Assembly: GCF_030764225.1 (NCBI RefSeq)
Contig: NZ_JASAXH010000002.1
DNA from: Phocoenobacter atlanticus
GTDB lineage: Bacteria; Pseudomonadota; Gammaproteobacteria; Enterobacterales; Pasteurellaceae
Direction: 5' to 3' (one strand)
DNA length: 64,000 nucleotides
The notes under the pieces are model-generated. The model did not search any database. It had not been told where the DNA came from and saw nothing but the letters and a program-made list of their open reading frames with translations. Both the position numbers and the translations under genes were made by a program. Shown in pieces: positions 51,232 to 60,770 of the stretch; the stretch's first letter is position 1, and the number at the start of each line of letters is the position of its first letter.

Positions 51232-52824
51232 ATGAGAAAAATGACAAAATTCTCTTTAATGACATTAGCAATAGCATCTACTACTGCTTTTGCAGCCCCT
51301 AAAACTTTTGTTTATTGCTTAGAAGCGTCGCCGTCTTTTTTAAGCCCTCAGTTAGCAACTGATGGTGCATCATTAGATGCGGCAAGCCGAACAATTTATA
51401 ACCGTTTAACCACTTTTGAAGCAGGAACGACGAAAGTGATTCCTTCTTTGGCGGAAAAATGGGAGGTATCTGATGATGGCAAAACTTATGTTTTTCATTT
51501 ACGTAAAGGGGTAAAATTCCACAGTAATAAAAATTTTAAGCCCTCTCGTGATTTAAATGCAGATGATGTCTTATTCTCTTTTAATCGTCAATTAGATCCA
51601 AAGCATCCTTATAATAAAGTATCTGGAGGGAACTATGAGTACTTTGTGGGAATGGATATGGCAAGTATTATTGATAAAGTGGAAAAAGTTGATGATTACA
51701 CAGTGAAGTTTAGCCTAAAAGTACCAAATGCCCCTTTCCTAGCAAACTTAGGGATGGATTTTGCTTCTATTTTTTCAAAAGAATATGCAGATAAAATGCT
51801 AAAAGCAGGAACGCCTGAAGAGGTTGATACACAACCAATTGGAACAGGACCATTTAAATTTGTTTCTTACCAAAAAGATTCAAATTTACGTTACAAAGCC
51901 TTTAAAGATTATTGGAAAGGTAAGGCAAAAATTGACCGCTTAGTGTTTTCAATTACCCCTGATGCCTCGGTGCGTGATGCAAAATTAACTAAAGGGGAAT
52001 GTCACGCAGCACCTTATCCAAATCCAGCAGATATTGAAAAATTAAAAGCAGATCCAAAAATAACCTTACTTTCAAAACCGGGATTAAACATTGGTTATCT
52101 TGCTTTTAATACTGAGAAAAAACCTTTTGATAACTTAAAAGTACGTAAAGCATTAAGCTATGCTGTTAATAAAGCGGCCATTATTGAGTCTGTGTATCAA
52201 GGTGCAGGGCAAGCAGCGAAAAATGCTATTCCGCCAACAATGTGGAGTTATAACGATGATGTTAAAGATTATGAATATAATCCACAGAAAGCAAAAGAGT
52301 TGTTAAAAGAAGCTGGCTTTAAAGATGGTTTTGATGTTGAACTATGGGCAATGCCAGTGTCTCGTCCATATAACCCGAATGCTCGTCGTATGGCGGAGAT
52401 TATCCAAGAAGATTGGAAAAACGTGGGTGTGAATGCCAAAATTGTCAGCTATGAGTGGGGTGAATACTTAAAACGTATGCGTCAAGGTGATCACCAAACG
52501 GGCTTAATGGGTTGGACAGGTGATAATGGAGATCCAGATAACTTCTTAAATACACTATTAAGTTGTTCTGCAAAAGAAAAAGGATCTAATTATGCAAAAT
52601 TCTGTAATAAAGAATTTGATGATTTAGTACTTTCTGCTGTTCAAAAAACAGATCCAGCAGAGCGTACTGCACTTTATAAAAAAGCACAGCAAGTATTTAA
52701 AGATCAAGCACCTTGGTTAACTATTGCTCATTCAACAACGTATTTCCCTGTGCGTAAAGAAGTAACAGGTTATGTTGTGAGTCCATTTGGATTACACGAT
52801 TTTTATAATGTTGATTTAAAATAG
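51232..52824 (+). CDS. dppA: Periplasmic dipeptide/heme-binding protein, DppA-like
   Basis: Extracytoplasmic solute-binding protein (family 5) of 530 residues. Signal peptide cleaved after ASTTAFA near 22. The family signature is around WEVSDDGKTYVFHLRKGVKFH, and the mature end FGLHDFYNVDLK is DppA-like. In Pasteurellaceae, relatives (HbpA) also bind heme or glutathione, so the ligand is uncertain. A USS-pair hairpin separates it from dppB. Confidence 0.88.
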   Translation: MRKMTKFSLMTLAIASTTAFAAPKTFVYCLEASPSFLSPQLATDGASLDAASRTIYNRLTTFEAGTTKVIPSLAEKWEVSDDGKTYVFHLRKGVKFHSNKNFKPSRDLNADDVLFSFNRQLDPKHPYNKVSGGNYEYFVGMDMASIIDKVEKVDDYTVKFSLKVPNAPFLANLGMDFASIFSKEYADKMLKAGTPEEVDTQPIGTGPFKFVSYQKDSNLRYKAFKDYWKGKAKIDRLVFSITPDASVRDAKLTKGECHAAPYPNPADIEKLKADPKITLLSKPGLNIGYLAFNTEKKPFDNLKVRKALSYAVNKAAIIESVYQGAGQAAKNAIPPTMWSYNDDVKDYEYNPQKAKELLKEAGFKDGFDVELWAMPVSRPYNPNARRMAEIIQEDWKNVGVNAKIVSYEWGEYLKRMRQGDHQTGLMGWTGDNGDPDNFLNTLLSCSAKEKGSNYAKFCNKEFDDLVLSAVQKTDPAERTALYKKAQQVFKDQAPWLTIAHSTTYFPVRKEVTGYVVSPFGLHDFYNVDLK

Positions 52825-52843
52825 TTATTGAATCTTGTTATTC

Positions 52844-52897
52844 AAGCGGTAAGATTTTATATAAAATTTGCAAAAATCGATTATAATCTTACCGCTT
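52844..52897 (+). terminator. USS-pair hairpin between dppA and dppB
   Basis: AAGCGGTAAGATT (52844-52856) and AATCTTACCGCTT (52885-52897) are exact 13-bp arms; the loop holds AAATTTGCAAAAA. It probably attenuates so that dppA is made in excess of the permeases. Confidence 0.65.
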
Positions 52898-52930
52898 CAT
52901 TTTTATTTAATTTAAGTTGAGAAAATATAA

Positions 52931-53935
52931 ATGTTAAAGTTTATTTTAAAACGCTTACTTTCTGTTATTCCTACTTTTTTTGCAATAACATTGATTACTT
53001 TTGCTTTAGTGCATTTAATTCCAGGTGACCCGATTGAAATTAGAATGGGAGAGCGAGGGCTGAGTCCTGAAGTTCATGCTCAAATGATGCATCAACTTGG
53101 GTTAGACCTTTCATTACCTCAACAATATTTTAATTATTTAAAAGGTATTTTTCAGGGAGACTTAGGTAATTCATTTAGAAATAATGAACCTGTTTTAAAA
53201 GAATTTTTTACACTCTTTCCTGCAACTGTTGAATTAGCATTTTTTGCGTTATTGTGGTCATTAATTGGTGGAATTGTTTTAGGTGTTATTGCTGCGGTTA
53301 AAAAAGATTCGTGGTGGTCTCATTTAATTAGTTCACTTTCATTGACAGGTTATTCGATGCCAATTTTTTGGTGGGGATTGATTTTAATTTTATATGTTTC
53401 TATTCCTCTTGATTTACCAGCATCAGGGCGATTACCTGCAGAGTATTGGATTGATACAGATACAGGATTTATGTTAATTGACACGTGGAATTCTGATGAA
53501 GAAGGGGCATTTTTTGCTGCGATTAAATCTTTGATTTTACCTTCAATTGTACTTGGAACTATTCCACTAGCGGTAGTTACTCGGATGACTCGCTCATCAA
53601 TGTTGGAAGTGTTAAGTCAAGATTATATTCGTACTGCAAAAGCGAAAGGGCTGACGCAATCTCGCATTATCATTAACCACGCATTGCGTAATGCGTTAAT
53701 TCCTATTATTACAGTAGTTGGATTAATTGTTGGGCAGCTATTATCTGGAGCCGTTTTAACTGAAAATATTTTTTCGTGGCCAGGTATTGGAAAATGGGTA
53801 ATTGATGCCATTAACTCTCGCGATTACCCTGTGTTACAAGGTTCAGTATTAATTATTGCAATGGTAATTGTTTTTGTGAATTTGATGGTTGATTTATTAT
53901 ATGGCGTGGTTAATCCTCGTATCCGTCATAGTTAA
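52931..53935 (+). CDS. dppB: Dipeptide ABC transporter permease DppB
   Basis: Inner-membrane permease of 334 residues with six helices. It begins with the conserved LKFILKRLLSVIPTFF and HLIPGDPIEIRMGERG segments and has the EAA loop (RTAKAKGLTQSRIIINHALRN). It pairs with DppC 15 bases downstream. Confidence 0.92.
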   Translation: MLKFILKRLLSVIPTFFAITLITFALVHLIPGDPIEIRMGERGLSPEVHAQMMHQLGLDLSLPQQYFNYLKGIFQGDLGNSFRNNEPVLKEFFTLFPATVELAFFALLWSLIGGIVLGVIAAVKKDSWWSHLISSLSLTGYSMPIFWWGLILILYVSIPLDLPASGRLPAEYWIDTDTGFMLIDTWNSDEEGAFFAAIKSLILPSIVLGTIPLAVVTRMTRSSMLEVLSQDYIRTAKAKGLTQSRIIINHALRNALIPIITVVGLIVGQLLSGAVLTENIFSWPGIGKWVIDAINSRDYPVLQGSVLIIAMVIVFVNLMVDLLYGVVNPRIRHS

Positions 53936-53950
53936 TTTTAGGGAGAAAAA

Positions 53951-54844
53951 ATGTCTAGTACAGTTATTGATAACACGCTTCCTCCAGCAAAATCCCTCTT
54001 AAGTGAGTTTTGGATTAATTTTCGAAAAAATAGAGGAGCAGTAATAGGATTTTACTTTATTGCTTTCGTTTTTCTTATTTGTGTATTTGCTCATTTTGTT
54101 GCTCCTTTTGATCCTATTGAGCAAAATCGCAGTGCATTATTGTTACCGCCCGCCTTTTTTGAAGGAGGAGATTGGACTTATATCTTAGGTACTGATGATA
54201 TTGGGCGAGATATGTTATCTCGTATCATTTATGGTGCGAGATTGTCCGTATTTATTGGTTTATTTATTGTCGTTTTATCCTGTTTATTAGGCGTGCTTTT
54301 TGGATTATTGGCAGGGTTTTATGGTGGTTTGCTTGATGCAGTAATTATGCGATTTGTGGATATAATGCTGGCAATTCCTAGCTTATTGCTAACCATTGGG
54401 GTGGTAACAATTTTAGGACCATCACTCTTTAATGCCGCAATTGCCATTGCAATTGTCTCAATACCGAGTTATGTACGCTTAGCCAGAGCATCTGTAATGA
54501 GTGAAAAAACACGAGATTATGTAACCGCTTCTCAAGTAACTGGTGTGAGTATATTCCGTTTAATGTTTATTATTATTCTACCAAACTGTCTTGCTCCACT
54601 TATTGTTCAAATGACAATGGGTATTTCTAATGCGATTTTGGAGCTTGCCGCACTGGGATTTTTAGGTATTGGTGCTCAACCTCCAACACCAGAATTAGGC
54701 ACAATGTTGGCAGAGTCTCGAGGTTTTATGCAATCAGCTAACTGGTTGGTTACTATACCAGGGATTGCAATTTTATTACTCGTATTAGCTTTCAACCTTA
54801 TGGGAGATGGTTTACGTGATGCGTTGGATCCAAGGTTGAAATAA
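53951..54844 (+). CDS. dppC: Dipeptide ABC transporter permease DppC
   Basis: Second permease, 297 residues, with the N-terminal cytoplasmic tail, LGTDDIGRDMLSRIIYGAR and the EAA loop (ASQVTGVSIFRLMFIIILPN). A strong terminator follows 28 bases after the stop, so the usual dppD and dppF ATPase genes are not in this operon. Confidence 0.92.
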   Translation: MSSTVIDNTLPPAKSLLSEFWINFRKNRGAVIGFYFIAFVFLICVFAHFVAPFDPIEQNRSALLLPPAFFEGGDWTYILGTDDIGRDMLSRIIYGARLSVFIGLFIVVLSCLLGVLFGLLAGFYGGLLDAVIMRFVDIMLAIPSLLLTIGVVTILGPSLFNAAIAIAIVSIPSYVRLARASVMSEKTRDYVTASQVTGVSIFRLMFIIILPNCLAPLIVQMTMGISNAILELAALGFLGIGAQPPTPELGTMLAESRGFMQSANWLVTIPGIAILLLVLAFNLMGDGLRDALDPRLK

Positions 54845-54872
54845 TGATTAAAGATAATTTTTTCTAAATTAG

Positions 54873-54908
54873 AATAGGTGAATTGAGCATTCACCTATTT
54901 TATTTTTT
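54873..54908 (+). terminator. Intrinsic terminator after dppC
   Basis: AATAGGTGAAT (54873-54883) and ATTCACCTATT (54889-54899), 11-bp stem, loop TGAGC, then TTATTTTTTT. Confidence 0.85.
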
Positions 54909-55007
54909 TAATATACAATATTAAAGATGAATAATACGCTTAAGTTTTATCTCGTGTTACTATATAATGCCTAACGATTTTAGTTGTTTAAAGAGGGTTC
55001 TTGCAAA

Positions 55008-55670
55008 ATGATACAGTTTACTAATGTGAATAAAGCATATATTGGTGCAAGAAGACCTGTATTGCAAGATATTAGCTTTCATCTTCCCGCTGGAGAAATG
55101 GCATATTTAACGGGTGTTTCTGGGGCTGGAAAAAGTACATTATTAAAATTAATAATGGGAATGGAGCGAGTAAATGGCGGAAAAATCTTATTTAACGGAC
55201 ACGATATAACACGTTTACCTAAAAGAGAGCTTCCTTTTTTAAGACGACAAATTGGAATGGTTCATCAAAATTATGCCTTATTAACAGATCGAACTATACT
55301 AGATAATGTTGCCCTACCTTTGATTATTATGGGCATTAAGCAATCTATTGTGCAAAGAGAAGCAAGAATAGCTTTAGAAAGAGTTGGATTGGAAAATAAA
55401 ACACATTATTTCCCAATGCAATTATCTGGAGGAGAGCAACAGAGAGTCGATATTGCTAGAGCAATAATTCATCGTCCTCAGCTTTTGTTAGCTGATGAAC
55501 CGACAGGGAATTTGGATGAAAAGTTATCATTTGATATTCTTCGTTTATTTGATGCATTTAATCAATCAGGTACAACTGTTTTGATTGCAACCCACGATAC
55601 CAATATAATAAATCAAAGTTCTAAAGTTTGTTTAGGACTTGAAAATGGTCATTTAAAAAGAATAAGTTAA
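55008..55670 (+). CDS. ftsE: Cell-division ABC ATPase FtsE
   Basis: ATPase of the FtsEX complex that controls periplasmic amidases through EnvC at the septum. The frame is open from 54984, but the ATG at 55008 gives the conserved start MIQFTNVNKAY and a length of 220 residues. Walker A is GVSGAGKST, signature LSGGEQQR, Walker B LLLADEPTGNLD. It precedes ftsX by 10 bases. No ftsY is seen upstream, unlike E. coli. Confidence 0.94.
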   Translation: MIQFTNVNKAYIGARRPVLQDISFHLPAGEMAYLTGVSGAGKSTLLKLIMGMERVNGGKILFNGHDITRLPKRELPFLRRQIGMVHQNYALLTDRTILDNVALPLIIMGIKQSIVQREARIALERVGLENKTHYFPMQLSGGEQQRVDIARAIIHRPQLLLADEPTGNLDEKLSFDILRLFDAFNQSGTTVLIATHDTNIINQSSKVCLGLENGHLKRIS

Positions 55671-55680
55671 GGAAATAATA

Positions 55681-56592
55681 ATGTTTCAGTTATTTAATAT
55701 TTTTAGTGTACAAACCCGCTATATTTGGCGAGTTGTTTGGCAGGATCTATTGCAGCGTAAACTTGGAACATTATTAACCGTTTTAGTTATTTCCGTTTCT
55801 TTAACTATTCCAATGGTGGGATATTTATTGTGGAAAAATACGCATAATGCAGCAACACAATTTTATCCAGAACAAGAATTAACAATTTATTTGCATAAAA
55901 ATTTATCTAAAAGTAGTGTTAATTTGGTTGTGGAAAAAATCCGTCAGTTTGAAACAGATAAAATGGATAGCTTAGAGTTTATTTCTCGTCAACAAAGTTT
56001 AGATGATTTTCGAAAATGGTCAGGCTTTGGTAAAGCGTTAGATATTTTAGATGATAATCCATTACCTGCCATTGTTATCCTTAAACCCAAAAAAGTGTTT
56101 AGTGGTATAGAACATATGTTGTTATTTAGAAATGAACTTCAAAAAATTAAAGGAATACAAGAAGTTCGTCTTGATAATGAATGGTTAGAAAAATTAACGG
56201 CTCTTACTTGGTTAATTGCTAAAGTGGGCGTTATTTGTGCATTATTGATGTCAATTTCTGTTTTTTTGGTTATTGCTAATAGTGTTCGTACTGAGGTTTC
56301 TAATAATAAAGCAACGATTGAAGTTATGCAGTTAGTGGGAGCAACTAAGTATTTTATTGCTCGTCGTTTTATTTATACTGCAATGATTTATGGGTTACTT
56401 GGTAGTATTTTAGCAATATTACTTGCTTTAGTTGTAGCTAGCTATTTTTCAAATGTGGTGAGATATGTTGCTGATCTTTTCGTGGTGAAATTTGAATTAA
56501 ATCATTTCAATTTTAGTGAAATCTTTTTCGTTATTGTCTTTTGTATCTTTATTGGTTGGTTATCCGCCAAGGTTGCAACAAAAAATATTTAA
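55681..56592 (+). CDS. ftsX: Cell-division permease-like protein FtsX
   Basis: Integral membrane partner of FtsE, 303 residues. It has a cytoplasmic N-terminus, a helix near 30-50, a periplasmic domain (about 55-170) and three C-terminal helices with the FtsX signature TIEVMQLVGATKYFIARRF. AAGGAAA precedes the ATG. rpoH, which often follows, is absent here. Confidence 0.94.
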   Translation: MFQLFNIFSVQTRYIWRVVWQDLLQRKLGTLLTVLVISVSLTIPMVGYLLWKNTHNAATQFYPEQELTIYLHKNLSKSSVNLVVEKIRQFETDKMDSLEFISRQQSLDDFRKWSGFGKALDILDDNPLPAIVILKPKKVFSGIEHMLLFRNELQKIKGIQEVRLDNEWLEKLTALTWLIAKVGVICALLMSISVFLVIANSVRTEVSNNKATIEVMQLVGATKYFIARRFIYTAMIYGLLGSILAILLALVVASYFSNVVRYVADLFVVKFELNHFNFSEIFFVIVFCIFIGWLSAKVATKNI

Positions 56593-56826
56593 TTTTAATG
56601 TACTGAGCATCCTTCATTCCTCTTTTTGAATGATTACATAAGTTAAAAATTCCCTCTTTTACTCACGAAGATGAGTTAGATAGGGCACATAATTTTATGG
56701 AATTCCTATTTTAACGTATAAAAAGTAATATTAGTGATAAGAAAAAGTTATCAATAATGCTTGATCGTTTTGCCATTTATTGTTAGAGTTCTGACCCAAG
56801 AATAAAAAATTAGGAGATTTCTAACT

Positions 56827-58281
56827 ATGGAATATATTCATCAATTTTTCGATACCATTAATGATCTAACTTGGGGTTGGGCATTAATTCCAATGTTAAT
56901 TGTATTTGGTTTACTATTTACTACTGTAGGTGGTTTTGCTCAATTTAGATATTTTGGGCGTATGTTTAATGTTTTCAGATCTGAAAAAGAGAGCCACGAT
57001 CCTGATGCGGTGAGTTCACGTCAGGCATTGCTAGTTTCTATCGGTGGTCGCGTTGGTGGTGGTAATATTGCAGGTGTTGCTGTTGCTATCAGTTTAGGTG
57101 GTCCAGGTGCTGTATTTTGGATGTGGGTTGTGGCACTTATTGGAATGATGACCAGTATTGTTGAATGTTCTTTAGCTCAGCTTTATAAACGTAAAGAAGC
57201 AGATGGTACATATCGTGGTGGTCCTGCTCATTATATTTTACACGGTTTAGGTAAAGATTATCGTTGGTTAGCGGTTATTTATGCTATTGCGTTAACACTT
57301 TCTTTCTCTATTGGTTTTAATGCTTTCCAAGGTAATACCGTTGCAGGTGCTGCATTAGATAGTTTAGGTATTGATCGTCTTTATACTGGTATATTCTTAG
57401 TTGTATTTGGTGGATTAGTTATTTTTGGTGGAATTAAACGCATTGCGAAAGCTGCGGATGTTATTGTGCCATTAATGTCATTAATTTATCTTCTACTTGC
57501 TATTGTTGTGATTGTAATGAATATCACAGAAGTACCAGCATTGATTGTTAGCGTAGTAAAAAATGCATTTGGTATTGATTCTGTTGTTGGTGGTGGAATG
57601 GGTGTCGCGATTGCACAAGGGATGCGTCGAGGTTTATTCTCAAATGAAGCAGGTTTAGGTTCAGCACCAAATGTAGCAGCAACAGCGAAAGCAAATCATC
57701 CTGTGAGCCAAGGTATTTCACAAGCTCTGTCAGTCTTTATTGATACTATGTTAATTTGTAGTGCAACGGCGTTTATTGTTTTATTAGGAGATGTATATCA
57801 ACCAGGTGTTGAAATTGATGGCGTAGTGTTAACACAGCAGTCATTGGTTGGTCACTTTGGTAACTGGGTAAGCTACTTATTAACATTCTCAATTTTACTG
57901 TTCTCATTTAGTTCTATTATTTATAACTACTATATGGGTGAAAATGGGGTAAGTTTCCTTGCTGGAAGTGCTGAGAAAGCAAAAGTACCTGTATTTATCT
58001 TACGTTTAGCGGTAATTGGAATCTTATTCTTGGGTGCAGTAGCGCCTGGTGCGACAGATGTATTCTTCTTCTCTGATCCTTTAATGGGAGTATTAGCATT
58101 GACTAATTTATTAGCATTAATAATGCTTTTCCCTCGAGCAGTAAAACTGTTGAAGGATTACAGAAATCAATTAGATGCAGGTATTGAAGAACCTATCTTT
58201 GATGCTCAGCAATATGAACGTTTAGATATTGATATAGACGCTTGGGAACGTCATAGTGATAAAAATATAGTCATTAAATAA
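56827..58281 (+). CDS. Sodium:alanine symporter (AGCS family)
   Basis: Inner-membrane Na+-coupled amino-acid importer of 484 residues with about eleven helices. Family signatures: FGLLFTTVGGFAQFRYF, GGRVGGGNIAGVAVAI and GMRRGLFSNEAGLGSAPN. Members take up alanine or glycine. The 234-base gap upstream shows no gene. A clear terminator follows. Confidence 0.92.
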   Translation: MEYIHQFFDTINDLTWGWALIPMLIVFGLLFTTVGGFAQFRYFGRMFNVFRSEKESHDPDAVSSRQALLVSIGGRVGGGNIAGVAVAISLGGPGAVFWMWVVALIGMMTSIVECSLAQLYKRKEADGTYRGGPAHYILHGLGKDYRWLAVIYAIALTLSFSIGFNAFQGNTVAGAALDSLGIDRLYTGIFLVVFGGLVIFGGIKRIAKAADVIVPLMSLIYLLLAIVVIVMNITEVPALIVSVVKNAFGIDSVVGGGMGVAIAQGMRRGLFSNEAGLGSAPNVAATAKANHPVSQGISQALSVFIDTMLICSATAFIVLLGDVYQPGVEIDGVVLTQQSLVGHFGNWVSYLLTFSILLFSFSSIIYNYYMGENGVSFLAGSAEKAKVPVFILRLAVIGILFLGAVAPGATDVFFFSDPLMGVLALTNLLALIMLFPRAVKLLKDYRNQLDAGIEEPIFDAQQYERLDIDIDAWERHSDKNIVIK

Positions 58282-58302
58282 TTATTATTTTATTTAAGAG
58301 AA

Positions 58303-58331
58303 AACCCAGCTAATTTTAGTTGGGTTTTTTT
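58303..58331 (+). terminator. Intrinsic terminator after the alanine symporter
   Basis: AACCCAGCT (58303-58311) and AGTTGGGTT (58318-58326), 9 pairs with one G-T, loop AATTTT, then TTTTT. Confidence 0.85.
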
Positions 58332-58336
58332 AGATT

Positions 58337-58370
58337 AAGCGGTCACTTTAAGATCAAAATTTACCAAATT
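58337..58370 (+). repeat. Uptake signal sequence copy before ampG
   Basis: AAGCGGT (58337-58343) with tail AAAATTTACCAAATTT, directly after the terminator. Confidence 0.5.
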
Positions 58371-58437
58371 TATTTTTCTTTTTTTTTATAAAAAGAGTAG
58401 ACTACGGATATCTTTATTTGTTACTTAAGGAAATGAA

Positions 58438-59733
58438 ATGACTGAGATAACTCTGCCACCACAATCGATTTGGCAACAAATTTTTACTAAAAATATGTTA
58501 CTTTGTATTTACACTGGTTTCTGTTCTGGTTTGCCATTATTTGTCTTAATTCAACTTATTCCTGCGTGGTTTACTTCCGAAGATCTTAATATTAAAACGA
58601 TTGCAGCTTTTACATTAATTTCTTTACCTTACACTTTTAAATTTTTATGGGCAGCATTATTAGATCGTTATCCTTTTCCTTTTTTAGGGCGTCGTCGAGG
58701 CTGGATCTTTATTTCTCAAATCGTGCTTATTGTGATTTTAGGTAGTTATGGTTTTTTTGATCCTAAAAAAGATATTGCATTGATTTCAGTTCTGTCACTA
58801 TGTTTTGCATTTGCCTCCGCTACTCAAGATATTGTAATTGATGCTTATCGCCGTGAAATTTTAACCGATAATCAACTTGGATTAGGAAATTCTATACACG
58901 TGAATGCTTATCGTGTTGCAGGTTTAATCCCAGGTGGTCTATCATTAGCACTAGCAGATCATATGCCTTGGGAAAGTGTTTTTATGATTACCTCTGCATT
59001 TTTAATACCTGGATTATTAATTACGGTATTTTTTAGTGATGAGAAAATTTTTCCCAAAACTGAACACAACAAACCTTTTTACACTGCCTTTGTTGACCCT
59101 TTTAAAGAGTTTTTTACCCGTAAAGGCGTATATGGAGCAATTGGTTTAATTTTATTTATTTTCCTATATAAATTAGGTGATTCTCTTGCAACGACTCTTC
59201 AAACTAAATTTATTTTAGATATGGGGTTTACCAAATCTGATATTGCTCTAGTGGTTAAAACAACCTCTTTTTGGTGCAGTATTGCAGGAGGTATCATTGG
59301 TGGAGTGGCGATGATTAAACTAGGAGTAAACCGAGCATTATGGATATTTGGTGCGGTACAAATTATTACTATTCTTGGTTTTGTTTATCTCGCAAGTTTT
59401 GGTCATTTTGATACGGAAACAATAGGTGCAAACGAATTGATTAAATTAGGTGTTGTGATTTCAGGAGAGTATCTCGGTGTAGGATTAGGAACCGTTGCGT
59501 TTGTTGCTTTTATGGCAAGAGAAACCAATCCTATGTATACCGCAATGCAGTTGGCTATTTTTACGAGTTTATATGCTCTTCCAAGTAAATTGCTTGGAGC
59601 AGGTACTGGATGGGTGGTTGAACAAATTGGTTATTATCACTTCTTTATCTGCTGTTTCTTTATTGCAATTCCAGGAATGATTTGTTTATTCTGGGTTGCT
59701 CCTTGGAATGATAAAAGAGTAAGCTTTGAGTAG
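58438..59733 (+). CDS. ampG: Muropeptide permease AmpG (MFS)
   Basis: Proton-driven importer of GlcNAc-anhydro-muropeptides for cell-wall recycling. The 431 residues have about twelve helices. AmpG features are visible: GFCSGLPLFVLIQLIPAW, LPYTFKFLWAALLDRY, FLGRRRGW and ASATQDIVIDAYRRE. Its cargo is processed by NagZ, encoded at 536-1561. It carries an AAGGAAATG start context and is followed by rarD. Confidence 0.9.
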   Translation: MTEITLPPQSIWQQIFTKNMLLCIYTGFCSGLPLFVLIQLIPAWFTSEDLNIKTIAAFTLISLPYTFKFLWAALLDRYPFPFLGRRRGWIFISQIVLIVILGSYGFFDPKKDIALISVLSLCFAFASATQDIVIDAYRREILTDNQLGLGNSIHVNAYRVAGLIPGGLSLALADHMPWESVFMITSAFLIPGLLITVFFSDEKIFPKTEHNKPFYTAFVDPFKEFFTRKGVYGAIGLILFIFLYKLGDSLATTLQTKFILDMGFTKSDIALVVKTTSFWCSIAGGIIGGVAMIKLGVNRALWIFGAVQIITILGFVYLASFGHFDTETIGANELIKLGVVISGEYLGVGLGTVAFVAFMARETNPMYTAMQLAIFTSLYALPSKLLGAGTGWVVEQIGYYHFFICCFFIAIPGMICLFWVAPWNDKRVSFE

Positions 59734-59795
59734 TTTTAATTTACAATTTTTATTCAAATTAACTTGATTTTATAGCGTCTAACTATTGAGGTAAT

Positions 59796-60692
59796 ATGAA
59801 ATTATCAGTAGGCTTGATACAAGCTATCTTAGCATATTCTATATGGGGGCTTTTTCCTCTATATTGGGCTTTGCTCAAGTCTATTCCTGCGACAGAGATC
59901 ATTGCTCATCGCATTTTATGGTCATTTGTTTTATTGCTGATAGTGATTATTGCTAGAAATAAACTTATTCAAGTTTTTCATAGCGTTAAAACTAAAAAAA
60001 ATATATTAATTCTATTGATTACCTCGTTATTAATCAGTGGTAATTGGTTGATTTATATTTGGGCTGTGACGAATGGACATATTTTAGAATCAAGTTTAGG
60101 TTATTATATTAGCCCTTTATGTAACGTATTATTAGGTATCATATTTTTAGGTGAACGATTACGCCCCTTACAGACTATCGCTGTTTTTCTAGCACTATTT
60201 AGTGTTATCTTTTTAACTATTGTTTATGGACAAATTCCTTTTATTGCTCTCGGTCTGGCAAGTACTGTTGCAATTTATGCTTTATTACGTAAGAAGGTAA
60301 GTTTAGATACCCAAACTGCAATGTTTATTGAAACAGGGTTAATTGTGATACCTGCAGCATTGTATATATTATTTGGAAATCATAGCCAAGCAATTTTTAA
60401 TGGTTCTTTGAGTACGCAATTATTATTAATATGTGGTGGTATTGTCACTTTATTGCCGTTAATGTTAATGACCAATAGCTTAAAAACACTTCAATTATCA
60501 ACAATCGGATTTTTGCAATACATTAGTCCAACACTACAATTCTTCTGCGGTTTAGTGGTATTCGGTGAAGCGTTTGATATGTATAAATTTATCGGATTTA
60601 TTTTTATTTGGATTGCTATGCTGATTTATTCATTTGATGCGTTGCTTTATCAGAAGAAAGCTAATTTTACTCAGCGAATAAAGGATAAATAA
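59796..60692 (+). CDS. rarD: EamA-family transporter RarD
   Basis: Drug/metabolite-superfamily membrane protein of 298 residues with ten helices in two EamA repeats. The opening GLIQAILAYSIWGLFPLYWALLK-type segment is characteristic of RarD (quoted only in part: AYSIWGLFPLYW). In Pseudomonas it is linked to chloramphenicol sensitivity; its natural substrate is unknown. Confidence 0.88.
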   Translation: MKLSVGLIQAILAYSIWGLFPLYWALLKSIPATEIIAHRILWSFVLLLIVIIARNKLIQVFHSVKTKKNILILLITSLLISGNWLIYIWAVTNGHILESSLGYYISPLCNVLLGIIFLGERLRPLQTIAVFLALFSVIFLTIVYGQIPFIALGLASTVAIYALLRKKVSLDTQTAMFIETGLIVIPAALYILFGNHSQAIFNGSLSTQLLLICGGIVTLLPLMLMTNSLKTLQLSTIGFLQYISPTLQFFCGLVVFGEAFDMYKFIGFIFIWIAMLIYSFDALLYQKKANFTQRIKDK

Positions 60693-60770
60693 TTTACTGT
60701 TGATATATTTTTTATTGATTTTCGAGTAAACTATCCCTCAGATTTTCAAAATACAAAGAAAGGATAAATA

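Noticed and set aside
58379..58387. T9 run before ampG
   Set aside because: Common in AT-rich intergenic DNA; it does not fall at a clear promoter spacer or start codon.
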